Assembly: GCA_017935345.1 (NCBI GenBank)
Contig: JAGBHU010000050.1
Coordinates: 62,001 to 126,000 of the forward strand
Source of the DNA: Coprococcus sp.
Lineage (GTDB): Bacteria > Bacillota > Clostridia > Lachnospirales > Lachnospiraceae
Reading direction: 5' to 3'
Length of the DNA stretch: 64,000 nt
Positions 44,831 through 53,900 of the stretch are shown piece after piece. The notes under the pieces are model-generated. The model had not been told where the DNA came from and did not search any database. It saw nothing but the letters and a program-made list of their open reading frames with translations. Position numbers and translations under genes: made by a program. Every line of letters starts with the position of its first letter. The first letter of the stretch is position 1.

Positions 44831-45171
44831 GACAGATAATAACTCCAATATATACATCACAAAGTCCGCAAAGCGAATAAAAAAGGTGGACTGAAATACG
44901 AAAATCCATAAACACTAAATGAATTAGTGAAAAAGAGGATGACATATGGATTGTATGTCAGCACACAATTATATGGGGTAAAAGAAGCGAATCAAAATCC
45001 ATATTGGTTATGATGACAGTATGGTTATAGACAGGCGGTATTCGCAGGATTTTGTGATGTATTGGGTTATTGATATAGGAGTTGATATGTATATGTATGG
45101 TAAAGTAAAAATTCTGTTGACTTCATTCTCTTTCTGGTATACAGTATAACTGCGAATAAAATATGAAAAAC
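44831..45171. other. Non-coding or decayed stretch before the SAM riboswitch
   Basis: About 340 bases without an intact gene. One plus-strand frame (44882-45070) reads like coding sequence broken by stops: TLNELVKKRMTYGLYVS..., a double TGA, then QAVFAGFCDVLGY. This could be a gene remnant. A weak promoter for the riboswitch (TTGACT at 45117, several possible -10s) lies at the end. Confidence 0.35.
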
Positions 45172-45285
45172 GCTCTTATTCAGAATGGTGGAGTCAGAAG
45201 GGACTATGAAGCCATGGCAACCCCGTATAGACGGAAGGTGCCGACCTGAGCGAAACAGCATTTGCTGTATTCGAACAATGAGAGG
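45172..45285 (+). ncRNA. SAM-I (S-box) riboswitch upstream of metK
   Basis: The aptamer core is present in order: P1 5' arm CTCTTATT, GGTGGAGTCAGAAGGGAC, TATGAAGCCATGGCAACC, AAGGTGCCGACCTGAGCGAAA, the P4 hairpin CAGCATTTGCTG, then the P1 3' arm AATGAGAGG. P1 arms pair (CTCTTATT/AATGAGAG). A terminator follows at 45302-45327, so S-adenosylmethionine binding should end transcription before metK. The promoter is probably TTGACT at 45117-45122; its -10 is not clear. Confidence 0.93.
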
Positions 45286-45301
45286 CTTGGTAGAAAATGT
45301 C

Positions 45302-45327
45302 AAACCGCTCATAGTAAGCGGTTTTTC
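45302..45327 (+). terminator. Riboswitch expression-platform terminator
   Basis: AAACCGCT and AGCGGTTT form an 8-bp stem with a 7-base loop, followed by TTTCTT. It lies between the SAM aptamer and metK. Confidence 0.88.
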
Positions 45328-45407
45328 TTATGTGCAAAATAAACTGATAGACAATATGTATATAACGTCTATAGGATGGTATACGGCAAAAAACAGGAGG
45401 AAGAAAA

Positions 45408-46595
45408 ATGGAGAAATTATTATTTACTTCAGAATCAGTTACAGAAGGTCATCCGGACAAAATCTGTGACCAGATATCAGATGCAGTGCTGGACGCACTT
45501 CTTGAAAAAGACCCGATGAGCAGAGTTGCATGCGAGACGGCAATTACGACGGGACTTGTACTTGTTATGGGAGAGATATCTACAAAATCATATGTAGACA
45601 TTCAGAAGGTTGTCCGTGAAACAATAAGAGAAATAGGTTATGACAGAGCAAAGTACGGCTTTGACTGTGATACATGCGGTGTCATAACGGCGATTGATGA
45701 GCAGTCGGCAGATATTGCAATGGGTGTGGACAAAGCACTTGAGGCAAAGACACATACGATGAGTGATGTGGATATTGAGGCAATCGGAGCAGGCGACCAG
45801 GGTATGATGTTTGGATTTGCAACAAATGAAACACCTGAGTATATGCCATATCCGATAGCACTTGCCCACAAACTGGCAAGAAGACTTACAGAGGTTAGAA
45901 AGAATGGTACATTGCCGTATTTAAGACCTGACGGAAAGACACAGGTTACTGTGGAATATGACGAGAATGGCAAAGCAGTGAGGCTTGATGCAGTAGTATT
46001 ATCGACTCAGCATGGCGAAGAGGTTACACAGGAGCAGATTCATGCCGATATCAGGAAATATGTATTTGATGCGGTGCTTCCTGAGGAAATGGTAGATGAG
46101 AATACCAAGTTTTTTATTAATCCGACAGGAAGATTTGTGATAGGTGGGCCAAATGGTGATAGTGGTCTGACAGGTCGTAAGATTATCGTTGATACCTATG
46201 GTGGTTATGCCCGTCATGGCGGCGGTGCATTTTCAGGAAAGGACTGCACAAAGGTTGACCGTTCGGCTGCATATGCTGCAAGATATGTGGCAAAGAATAT
46301 TGTTGCAGCAGGTCTTGCCGATAAGTGTGAAATCCAGTTGTCGTATGCAATTGGTGTGGCAAAGCCTACCTCAATTATGGTAGATACCTTTGGCACGGGA
46401 AAGGTATCAAATGAAAAGCTGGTAGACATTATCCGGGAAAACTTTGATTTAAGACCGGCAGGAATTATCAAGATGCTTGACCTCAGAAGACCGATATATA
46501 AACAGACGGCAGCATATGGACATTTTGGAAGGACGGATATTGACCTTCCGTGGGAGAAGCTTGATAAGGTGGATGCAATAAAGGCATCTGTATAA
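45408..46595 (+). CDS. metK: S-adenosylmethionine synthetase
   Basis: A 395-residue enzyme making S-adenosylmethionine from methionine and ATP. Signatures: [24 protein letters not shown] at the N terminus, [12 protein letters not shown] (ATP/Met loop), and [16 protein letters not shown]. Length fits the family. RBS GGAGGAAG. It is controlled by the SAM-I riboswitch and terminator directly upstream, a standard feedback loop in Firmicutes. Confidence 0.97.
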   Translation: MEKLLFTSESVTEGHPDKICDQISDAVLDALLEKDPMSRVACETAITTGLVLVMGEISTKSYVDIQKVVRETIREIGYDRAKYGFDCDTCGVITAIDEQSADIAMGVDKALEAKTHTMSDVDIEAIGAGDQGMMFGFATNETPEYMPYPIALAHKLARRLTEVRKNGTLPYLRPDGKTQVTVEYDENGKAVRLDAVVLSTQHGEEVTQEQIHADIRKYVFDAVLPEEMVDENTKFFINPTGRFVIGGPNGDSGLTGRKIIVDTYGGYARHGGGAFSGKDCTKVDRSAAYAARYVAKNIVAAGLADKCEIQLSYAIGVAKPTSIMVDTFGTGKVSNEKLVDIIRENFDLRPAGIIKMLDLRRPIYKQTAAYGHFGRTDIDLPWEKLDKVDAIKASV

Positions 46596-46610
46596 TATCA
46601 GGATCATCAA

Positions 46611-46647
46611 AAAGGGCAGTTCCTTTTTATAAGGTACTGCCCTTTTT
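46611..46647. terminator. Terminator between metK and the convergent cohesin gene
   Basis: AAAGGGCAGT and ACTGCCCTTT, a 10-bp stem with an inner CCTT/AAGG pairing and flanking A/T runs on both sides, so it can act in both directions. Confidence 0.9.
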
Positions 46648-46679
46648 GTTATCATGTATATGAAGGTCATGCAAACTGT

Positions 46680-48803
46680 TTATGAGTTCTTATCCTCTGA
46701 ATGCACAATGGATTCTGCAATATTAATGATTTCTGTCAAATCAGCCGTATTCAGGGTGTTTGCGACATGCGGTTTCTTTTCCTTTTCTTTTGCTGACTGC
46801 TCTAAATGCTCCTGAAAACCATCAGGATATGATTTGGCGTTTTCCACATATTTAGCTTCCTTTGGTGCAGTAAGCTCGTTTATATCCACTTTAGATGCAG
46901 CAAGCGGATTGGAGAGCAGTGGACCTTTGTGGTCCGGCTCTGTGGAAGTAATGGTCGGAACAATAAACGGTGCAGAAGCTTCTGCATGGTTGTTATGATT
47001 CTCAATACCTGCGGCACCTTCATTCTTGGTACTGTCGGCAGCATAGAAAGCGGTATCTTCATTCTCAGGACTGTCGGCAGCATGAGAAACCGTATCCCCA
47101 TTATCGGTACTGTCGGTAGCATAGAAAGCAGTATCTCCATTCTCGGTACTGTCGGCAGCATAGAAAGCAGTATCCTCGTTCTCAGGATTGCCTGCAGCTT
47201 CGTTTTCTATTTCTGTTTCATCGTAATCTTCTGACTCATCTACAGCCTCGTCAGTATATGCATAATCATTATTATTATTATTGTTAGTTATATCATTGTT
47301 TATATCATCATTGATGCTATTTTGCTCCTGCTCATATTCTTTAAGCATTTTCCGCATAGTTATGGCAAGTATAACAACAATGAGTGTGATAAGGAAGAAC
47401 ACAATCGTTGTAATAAGCATAATCGTAAATTTGTACTTGCTGACAAATCCTTTGAATCCGGTTTCTGTTTTTTCTGTAACAGGCGCAGTTTCCGTAAATC
47501 CGTCATAACGGATAAATGTACCGTCTATGGTGTCATAGAGATACCAACCCTCGCTTCCCGCCGTATTCATGGCGTAAAGAAGTATGACGGTATCTTTTTC
47601 ATTTTTTCTGTAAGCGGTAATTTCTTGATTGTCCAGTTTGTATGCTATTTCTGAAAAACCGTCAGGAATTTCTTTTCCTTTCGGAAGCTCCCGAATGATA
47701 TATGTGTTATAGCTGGACTGAGCCTGTATCATTGGCTTTATATTTCCGGTAGCTAAGTCTATGATATACCAGCTGCCGTTACCATTATCATCTGTAAGGT
47801 AAACACAGTTAATCAGTCCGTTTGGTGATTTGTAGGTTAAAATTTCTGAGCCGTTATAATTGGCTTTTTCCGGAGCAAAGCCTTCCGGAATTTCTAATTT
47901 GGAATCGTTGGTTGTAAAATAGTATGTTACCCCATCAATTACAACAGATACCTTGTCTTCTTCGACTTCCTCACAGATGACTTTGATGATGTATGCCTGC
48001 TTGTCACCGTTTTCGGCAATAACGGTTATCTCTACATGATATGTTTTTCCCGCTTCAAAATTTTTGTTTCCGTCTATTTTGACGGTTGATTTTGCATCTT
48101 CAGGCTCTGCTGTTATTTTGAGCTTTTTCGTATCGGCAGGAACGGTAATTTCATATTCGTATACAGTTTTGGAGAATTCCGGCTCCAGTTTGCCCGGACT
48201 TACAGTAAGGGTATTCAGGGCCGTGGTGTCTGCCTTCTCTTCTGTAGTTTCTTCCTCGGATGTATCCTCAGAGGTATTTTCCGTAGTGGTTTCCGTCGTA
48301 TTTCCCTGTTCCGTTGTATTTTCGGTTGTTTGCGGTTCGGTGGCAGGCTCCGGAGTGTTGTCCAGAACGGAGATAGAAGCACTGGCATTTGACGCACTGC
48401 AAGGCTCTTCATCCCAGGTATACACATCACCGCTGCTTGTCTGTACATAGGCAGAACCGCTGTCTATGGCTGTAAATGTAAATGTGGCATATGCACTTGT
48501 TGCGCTTCCGTCACCATATCCGGCATATGTAATTGTTCCGCCGCCGCCATATCCGCTGCCTGATGTGTATTCAAGTATGGAAGAGTCATATGCTACACAA
48601 TAGCTGTATGCGCCGAGGGTTGAATCACTGGAAAGGGAAACGGTAACCGTTACCGAGTCACCCTTGTTGATACTTGTCGATGATACGGATATGGAGAAGC
48701 TTGCAGAAGCTGCAAATGCTTTTATTGCAGGAGGAAGCAAAAGTCCACATGCTATCCAAATAATGATTGTCAGACTGATGATTGTTTGATGTAATTTTCT
48801 CAT
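46680..48803 (-). CDS. Membrane-anchored cohesin-domain protein
   Basis: A 707-residue protein. Signal peptide ~1-32. A cohesin-like domain at ~33-150 (SISVSSTSINKGDSVTVTVSLS...CVAYDSSILEYTSG...ATFTFTAIDSG). A Thr/Glu-rich linker ~155-200. A cadherin-like beta-sandwich ~205-280 (LNTLTVSPGKLEPEFS...YEYEITVPADTKKLKI). A region with two similar ~60-residue segments at ~285-440. One membrane helix at ~459-482 and a 225-residue acidic cytoplasmic tail with four 13-residue repeats (~541-592). It is encoded 29 bases after a dockerin-bearing glucosaminidase, so it probably holds that enzyme at the membrane. RBS GGGAGAA. Confidence 0.82.
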   Translation of the reverse strand: MRKLHQTIISLTIIIWIACGLLLPPAIKAFAASASFSISVSSTSINKGDSVTVTVSLSSDSTLGAYSYCVAYDSSILEYTSGSGYGGGGTITYAGYGDGSATSAYATFTFTAIDSGSAYVQTSSGDVYTWDEEPCSASNASASISVLDNTPEPATEPQTTENTTEQGNTTETTTENTSEDTSEEETTEEKADTTALNTLTVSPGKLEPEFSKTVYEYEITVPADTKKLKITAEPEDAKSTVKIDGNKNFEAGKTYHVEITVIAENGDKQAYIIKVICEEVEEDKVSVVIDGVTYYFTTNDSKLEIPEGFAPEKANYNGSEILTYKSPNGLINCVYLTDDNGNGSWYIIDLATGNIKPMIQAQSSYNTYIIRELPKGKEIPDGFSEIAYKLDNQEITAYRKNEKDTVILLYAMNTAGSEGWYLYDTIDGTFIRYDGFTETAPVTEKTETGFKGFVSKYKFTIMLITTIVFFLITLIVVILAITMRKMLKEYEQEQNSINDDINNDITNNNNNNDYAYTDEAVDESEDYDETEIENEAAGNPENEDTAFYAADSTENGDTAFYATDSTDNGDTVSHAADSPENEDTAFYAADSTKNEGAAGIENHNNHAEASAPFIVPTITSTEPDHKGPLLSNPLAASKVDINELTAPKEAKYVENAKSYPDGFQEHLEQSAKEKEKKPHVANTLNTADLTEIINIAESIVHSEDKNS
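47028..47183 (-). repeat. Four 39-bp tandem repeats in the cohesin gene
   Basis: Encodes ENEDTAFYAADST-like units four times in the cytoplasmic tail. The DNA copies are nearly identical, so recent slippage or recombination is likely. Confidence 0.88.
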
Positions 48804-48832
48804 TGAATTTTCTCCCGTCTACTACGATATAT

Positions 48833-50887
48833 TTATTTCTGACTGATTTTTCCGCTGCCCATGATATATTTTTGCACCTTAAGTAAATCAAGGGCGGATA
48901 CGGAACCCTTGTGCTTTACATTTGCGGCAGTAAGGGCGGCTCCCTTCAGGCTGGAAGAGCCCATCAGATGCTTTTGTATCTTCAATAAATCAAGGGCAGA
49001 TATTTTACCATCACCGTTTACATCACCGTAAATGACGATCTGGTATGTGGCATCGCCCGTTGTTACTTTGTCTCCTGTTCCTACGTCACCGGAATTTTTT
49101 ACGGTTCCGTCAGCCGTAGTGATACTGATGCTTCCACTTGCGCCCAGCTTCTTTGTAAATGACGAAACGCTGGTAGAAGGGGAGATATTTGTAATATAGC
49201 CGTCTGCGATAGTGTAGCTGCCGTTAAAGGTTGTGCCGCCGGAAGGATTGTCCGGTTCATCCGCCACATTTGTTGCCGCACCTCTGTTGATTGTCAGTTT
49301 ATATGTACGTTTGTTGCCGTTTTGTGCGGTAACAACGATTTTAATGACATTTGTACCCTTCTTTAAAGAGACATTCCCTGTTCCGTTTACAGTTGCATTG
49401 CTGTTAACGGTAGATGCGGATATGTCAACACTGCTTTTATTTGCGGGAATATCAAGTGTGTACTCCGTTGTTTTGCTGACGGAAAACTTCGGAGATAAAG
49501 AATATCCGTTTACGGACAGTGATTTCAAATAGTTATTCGGATTGCCATAGTCCGACGGTTTTGAAACCATTGTTGCCGGCATGTTTTTGTATACAGGAAT
49601 GGAAAAGGTTATGGCATTGCCCAAAGTGCCTGAACCGCTATAAGCGGCATAAACCTTCTGTGCCTCGGATGATACAGCCTGTACATTTCCCATGTACTGA
49701 TGGCTGTAAAGACATGCTGTATATGTAACATTAAATTTCTGTGTGTAAAGGGTATTTTGTCCCTTTAATATGTAATTATCTCCGATGTATTGCGCACCGC
49801 CCAGAATGGATTTGTAAGCTGTGTTCCAAGGACGGCCGTAACTGCTTCCTGAGGATGCCCATTTCAGTCCGTTTATAATGGCATTACCCTCAGGACTGGC
49901 AAATGCACCGATATTGTAGAAGTTGTATATTCCCGGATAGGTAGTGTTTTTTCCGTTTGTGCCTGACGTAATGGAAGCACCGATTTCCTGCTTGATACGC
50001 GATGCAATATGGTATGGACTGACACCCGATTTTTTACCTGCTTTTACCATAAGCTCGGCATAGGTTGACGAAGAACCGGATGGCTTGGAATTTGCCATAA
50101 AAGTTCCATAAAGTATTGATTCGACACCGTCTTTCGTCTGTGACGAGTCATAGGAAAGTGTTTCAAACGCAAAAATAAACTTTTCATAAAGATATACTCT
50201 GGGGTCAAGGTAATATGTGACCAAATCATCAGATGCGGCAAACCAGGTGGAACCGTCATAGGAAGACCAGGTATCATTTTTATAGTTATAGCCGACTGTA
50301 GTAGAACGCCAGTTATATCGTGGATTGCCGGAGTAGCCTTCTACCATGTTGTTGACACGTCCTGAGATGTTTACCTCATTTGCAACGACATCTTCCCAGT
50401 CAAGACCCGTATGTACAGCCTTAAACACCCAGTTTGGGTGAAGCGCATGTAAGGAACGGAGCTGTTCTTTATAGCTTTCAGGGAACCCCTGTTTATTTAA
50501 GTAGTTTTCAAAATCGGTATCACCGGAGTTGCCGCCGCTTTCTTCGCTGTATATGGTAATAAAGGAAGAGGATACATAGCCGGTATATTCATTTCCTGCA
50601 TAGATAAGAGAAACCTTATACCATGATGAATTTTTTGTACTGAGTATTTCCAGCTCCTGACCACCGTTCAGCATAATATTTGAACCGTTATAAGTAATAG
50701 GCTCTCCTGCCGGTGATTCCCTGAAGTATACATTTGTGATTCCCGGTGTTATACAGCCGTATTTGGAAGCAGCATTTGATTTTATGTCGTCCATATAAAG
50801 GCACACCCATGATATACACAGCATGCTCCATATCAAAAGTGTTGCAGATAGCTTCATTTGTAATTTTCTGTTCGCTTTTGTTGTCAC
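48833..50887 (-). CDS. Secreted glucosaminidase with SH3b, cadherin-like and dockerin domains
   Basis: A 684-residue exported protein. Signal/TM ~12-35. SH3b domain ~50-113 (VYFRESPAGEP...WYKVSLIYAG). Glucosaminidase domain ~130-410, with SRIKQEIGAS as the likely catalytic Glu region and NFYNIGAFASPEG, as in LytD-type N-acetylglucosaminidases that cut peptidoglycan. Cadherin-like domain ~450-540. A module at ~555-620. Dockerin ~620-680: loop 1 GDVNGDGKISALDLLKIQKHL is canonical; loop 2 (NVKHKGSVSALDLLKVQKYI) lacks Ca2+ ligands. It lies first in a two-gene unit with the cohesin gene. Confidence 0.88.
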   Translation of the reverse strand: MTTKANRKLQMKLSATLLIWSMLCISWVCLYMDDIKSNAASKYGCITPGITNVYFRESPAGEPITYNGSNIMLNGGQELEILSTKNSSWYKVSLIYAGNEYTGYVSSSFITIYSEESGGNSGDTDFENYLNKQGFPESYKEQLRSLHALHPNWVFKAVHTGLDWEDVVANEVNISGRVNNMVEGYSGNPRYNWRSTTVGYNYKNDTWSSYDGSTWFAASDDLVTYYLDPRVYLYEKFIFAFETLSYDSSQTKDGVESILYGTFMANSKPSGSSSTYAELMVKAGKKSGVSPYHIASRIKQEIGASITSGTNGKNTTYPGIYNFYNIGAFASPEGNAIINGLKWASSGSSYGRPWNTAYKSILGGAQYIGDNYILKGQNTLYTQKFNVTYTACLYSHQYMGNVQAVSSEAQKVYAAYSGSGTLGNAITFSIPVYKNMPATMVSKPSDYGNPNNYLKSLSVNGYSLSPKFSVSKTTEYTLDIPANKSSVDISASTVNSNATVNGTGNVSLKKGTNVIKIVVTAQNGNKRTYKLTINRGAATNVADEPDNPSGGTTFNGSYTIADGYITNISPSTSVSSFTKKLGASGSISITTADGTVKNSGDVGTGDKVTTGDATYQIVIYGDVNGDGKISALDLLKIQKHLMGSSSLKGAALTAANVKHKGSVSALDLLKVQKYIMGSGKISQK

Positions 50888-51237
50888 TTTTATACATCCC
50901 CTTACATAAAGTAATCAATTTATATAACCAAATGGTATTTGTCAAAATCATGCAAATTTAGTTTACCATAATATTTATAAATGAACACCCTTTTTTCGTA
51001 AAAAATCTTGGAAAATCTAGCTTTTTTGCTAAAATGTAAGATTTGTATTATGATTTGGATTTCGAAAATGTGATTTGATAAATTGATAGTAAAAGTGCAA
51101 AGTGAAAATCACTTTTAACAAGGCATATATAATTTTCAAGAAATCAATTTACACATGAAAAATTTATATGTAAAATCAGAGTTGTAGATTGCAGAAAAAA
51201 GGAATAGAAGAAAGCTTTGTATAGAAGGAGACTGACG
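50888..51237. other. Divergent regulatory region: dockerin gene (-) and response regulator (+)
   Basis: 350 bases, AT-rich, no ORF. Minus strand: TTGACA at 50945-50940, 17-base spacer, TAAATT at 50922-50917, likely the dockerin/cohesin promoter. Plus strand: a TATAAT at 51128-51133 and an inverted repeat AAAGTGA-AAA-TCACTTT at 51099-51115 where its -35 would be, suggesting a regulated promoter for the response regulator gene. Confidence 0.5.
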
Positions 51238-51909
51238 ATGTTTAAGGTTTTGATTGCAGAGGATGATTATGAGCTCAGACAATTGTTTAAGCGTGTATTG
51301 GAAAATAACGGATATTTTGTAAAAGGCGTGTCAGACGGTCAGGAGGCTCTCAATGCCATAAATGCAGAATATTTTGATTTGGTTATTTCAGATATTATGA
51401 TGCCTGTAGTAGATGGCTATGGGTTGGTAAGGCAGCTTCGTGAAATGCAGCAGACGATGCCTGTCATGATGATTACGGCGAAGGATGCCTTTGATGATAT
51501 GCGTATGGGCTTCTTGTCGGGAACGGATGACTATATGGTTAAGCCAATCAATGTAAATGAAATGGTTCTCAGAGTTTCGGCACTTCTCAGAAGGGCGCAG
51601 ATGATAAATGAACGCAGACAGGTAATTGGAGATACCATTCTTGAATGTGATTCGCTGACGGTAATATCCGATGGGGAAAGTCAGGTGCTTCCCCAGAAGG
51701 AATTTATGCTGCTTTATAAGATGGTGTCATTTCCCGGCAGGATATTTACAAGGCAGCAGCTGATGGACGATATATGGGGTTATGATTCGGAGACCGATAC
51801 ACATACGGTTGATGTACATATAGGAAGGCTGCGTGACAGATTTAGGGATAATAAAGATTTTAAGATTGTGACGATGCGCGGGGTAGGATATAAAGTAGTA
51901 AAGCTGTAG
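51238..51909 (+). CDS. OmpR/PhoB-family response regulator
   Basis: A 223-residue regulator. Receiver domain ~1-115: AEDDYEL acidic pair, phospho-acceptor in LVISDIMMPVVDGYG, Thr in MMITAKD and Lys in MVKPIN. C-terminal winged-helix domain ~130-223 (LPQKEFMLLYKMVSFPGRIFTRQQLMDDIWGYD...VHIGRLRDRF). ATG at 51238 with AAGGAG 7 bases upstream; the longer open frame has no ribosome site. A kinase gene follows 61-76 bases downstream. A promoter with four 11-bp direct repeats, the kind OmpR-family proteins bind, lies just after that kinase. Confidence 0.92.
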   Translation: MFKVLIAEDDYELRQLFKRVLENNGYFVKGVSDGQEALNAINAEYFDLVISDIMMPVVDGYGLVRQLREMQQTMPVMMITAKDAFDDMRMGFLSGTDDYMVKPINVNEMVLRVSALLRRAQMINERRQVIGDTILECDSLTVISDGESQVLPQKEFMLLYKMVSFPGRIFTRQQLMDDIWGYDSETDTHTVDVHIGRLRDRFRDNKDFKIVTMRGVGYKVVKL

Positions 51910-51985
51910 GAAATGCAGATATAAGAAACGTGTCAGGACAAAGGTGATACGGAAATAAATATAAAGGATAGTGGATACAAGAGAT

Positions 51986-53089
51986 ATGAATGAACAGGAC
52001 ACAAAGGATAACAGAGCTGTAAAGAGAAAAGAAAAGACGGAACATAAAATGCAAAACAGGAATCATGACATAAGAAAGAAGCGCCTTATGAGCCTGAGTA
52101 TTTATTTTACGATTGTTGTCATGGCTACGCTGGCTTTTGTCGTGATACTGCTTTCCATATTTCCATATATCATAAACAATGTGTTTCATAGGGCGATTAA
52201 TATTCCTACCTCTTTATGGCTGTTTGCAGTATGCCTTATGGTAGGCTTTATCATAACATTAATACTCAGCCGTATGTTCTTCGGACCGATTACCAAGCTT
52301 ACGAAGGCGATGAGTGACGTAGCAGACGGCAACTTTGATATCAGACTGGATTCTAAAATGCGTTTCAGGGAAATTCAGGATATATATGGTGATTTTAACA
52401 CGATGGCGGAGGAGCTGAGTACAACGGAGATTTTGAGAAGTGATTTTGTTTCGAATGTTTCCCATGAGTTTAAAACACCCATTAATGCCATAGAGGGGTA
52501 TGCAACCCTGCTTCAGGGCTGTGAGGATGTAACACCTGAGCAGCAGGAATATATAGAAAAGATAATGTTAAATACGAAGAGATTGTCAGGACTTGTCAGT
52601 AATATTCTGCTTTTGACCAAGGTAGATAATCAGGTCATTGAGGCAAAGACGAAGCTGTTTCGTTTAGATGAACAGATAAGGCAGTCGCTTCTTATGCTGG
52701 AATCCAAATGGACAGAGAAGGATATAGAATTTGACGTGGATTTAGAAAATATTATGTTTGACGGAAACGAAAGCCTGACAGCCCATATTTGGAATAACCT
52801 GATTGATAACGCCATAAAGTTCAGTCCTGTCGGTGGTGTTATTACCATGAAGCTGATAAAGAAGGATGGCAGTATTTTCTTTTCCATAGAGGATGAGGGC
52901 CCCGGCATAGGAAATGACGTCGAGAAAAAGCATATTTTTGACAAATTTTATCAAGGCGACAGTTCTCATAGGGAAGAAGGAAACGGTCTTGGTCTTGCCC
53001 TTGTGAAAAAGATTGTGGACGGATATAAGGGTGTCATTATGGTAGAGAATGCAGAAAATGGCGGTGCTGTTTTTACCATTGTTTTATGA
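51986..53089 (+). CDS. Sensor histidine kinase with HAMP domain (partner of the OmpR-type regulator)
   Basis: About 367 residues. Two membrane helices (~40-60 and ~75-100) enclose almost no extracellular loop, so it may sense within the membrane. HAMP ~100-150 (PITKLTKAMSDVADGNFDI), HisKA ~155-225 with FVSNVSHEFKTPINAIEGY, ATPase domain to the end (NLIDNAIKFS, DEGPGIG, GNGLGLALVKKIV). The start is uncertain: ATG at 51986 is preferred, but a GTG at 51971 in the same frame has AAAGGA just upstream. Confidence 0.88.
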   Translation: MNEQDTKDNRAVKRKEKTEHKMQNRNHDIRKKRLMSLSIYFTIVVMATLAFVVILLSIFPYIINNVFHRAINIPTSLWLFAVCLMVGFIITLILSRMFFGPITKLTKAMSDVADGNFDIRLDSKMRFREIQDIYGDFNTMAEELSTTEILRSDFVSNVSHEFKTPINAIEGYATLLQGCEDVTPEQQEYIEKIMLNTKRLSGLVSNILLLTKVDNQVIEAKTKLFRLDEQIRQSLLMLESKWTEKDIEFDVDLENIMFDGNESLTAHIWNNLIDNAIKFSPVGGVITMKLIKKDGSIFFSIEDEGPGIGNDVEKKHIFDKFYQGDSSHREEGNGLGLALVKKIVDGYKGVIMVENAENGGAVFTIVL

Positions 53090-53113
53090 TTTAACAGGCA
53101 AAAAACGTCAAAG

Positions 53114-53167
53114 TTCAACAATCGTTGAACTTTAGTTGAAATTCAGTTGTAACTTCACCGATATACT
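53114..53167 (+). promoter_or_regulatory. Promoter with four 11-bp direct repeats before the acyltransferase operon
   Basis: TTCAAC (53114), TTGAAC (53125), TTGAAA (53136) and TTGTAA (53147) are spaced exactly 11 bp. A -10 TATACT follows at 53162-53167, with no good -35 at 17 bp. This is the layout of PhoP boxes (about -60 to -21) in Bacillus and close to SaeR sites, so an OmpR-type activator is expected. The first two repeats also form a perfect 10-bp inverted repeat (53110-53133). Confidence 0.7.
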
Positions 53168-53224
53168 TTAAGGCAAAGCTGAGGAAGTATAACTTTTGGA
53201 TATACAAAAGGACAGGTGATATTC

Positions 53225-53875
53225 ATGAAAGAAAAAAGAAATATTTTAAAAGAAGCATTGTTTATGGGAGCCGTCAATATCTGCTATAAGCCGGATATTA
53301 CATATGAGGATGAGAAGCTGCAGAACGCTGAGCTTACGGAACCTTGTATTATTATATGCAATCATATGTCGGCAGAAGACGGTGTCGTCGTAAGATATCT
53401 TTTCCGAAATAAGAATGTATGCTCACTCATGGCAAAGGATTTGCTGGAGAAACCGTTTTTTAAATATTTGGTTGGTGATTGTCAATGTATTCCTGTCGAC
53501 AGGAAAAATGCGTCGACGAAATGGATTCATGAGTGTGAGGAGCAGATGAAAGAAGGTAAGTCTGTCATTATTTTCCCTGAAGGAACAACAATAAAAGAAA
53601 ATGCAGTTGAGGATTTTAAGTCCGGCTTTATTATGCTTGCAATGACGACAGGTGCCAAGGTGCTTCCTGTTGCCACAAACGGAAAGTATAAGCTGTTTTC
53701 CAGAAAAAAACTGAGATTTAAAGTTGGAACGCCGATGTCGCTTAACATATCCAAGATGACGGTATCCGGAATTGAAGATGAAGCAGAGCGTTTTAAGAAT
53801 ATTGTCAAAAACATGTATGATGAGCTGGATGAAGATGATAGTGTATCAGAGTACAAAAATACTAATATAGCATGA
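53225..53875 (+). CDS. 1-acyl-sn-glycerol-3-phosphate acyltransferase-like (PlsC family)
   Basis: A 216-residue acyltransferase. The catalytic HX4D motif is NHMSAEDG; block III is FPEGTT. It lacks a long hydrophobic N terminus. PlsC adds an acyl chain to lysophosphatidic acid, but paralogues can act in other lipid pathways. The ATG at 53225 has AGGACAGG upstream (the GTG at 53216 is an alternative). It starts an operon with an acyl-CoA ligase (25 bases on) and an acyl carrier protein, which suggests the three handle one dedicated acyl chain. Confidence 0.85.
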   Translation: MKEKRNILKEALFMGAVNICYKPDITYEDEKLQNAELTEPCIIICNHMSAEDGVVVRYLFRNKNVCSLMAKDLLEKPFFKYLVGDCQCIPVDRKNASTKWIHECEEQMKEGKSVIIFPEGTTIKENAVEDFKSGFIMLAMTTGAKVLPVATNGKYKLFSRKKLRFKVGTPMSLNISKMTVSGIEDEAERFKNIVKNMYDELDEDDSVSEYKNTNIA

Positions 53876-53900
53876 GGCTGTTTGTGGAAGGAGTATAGTT

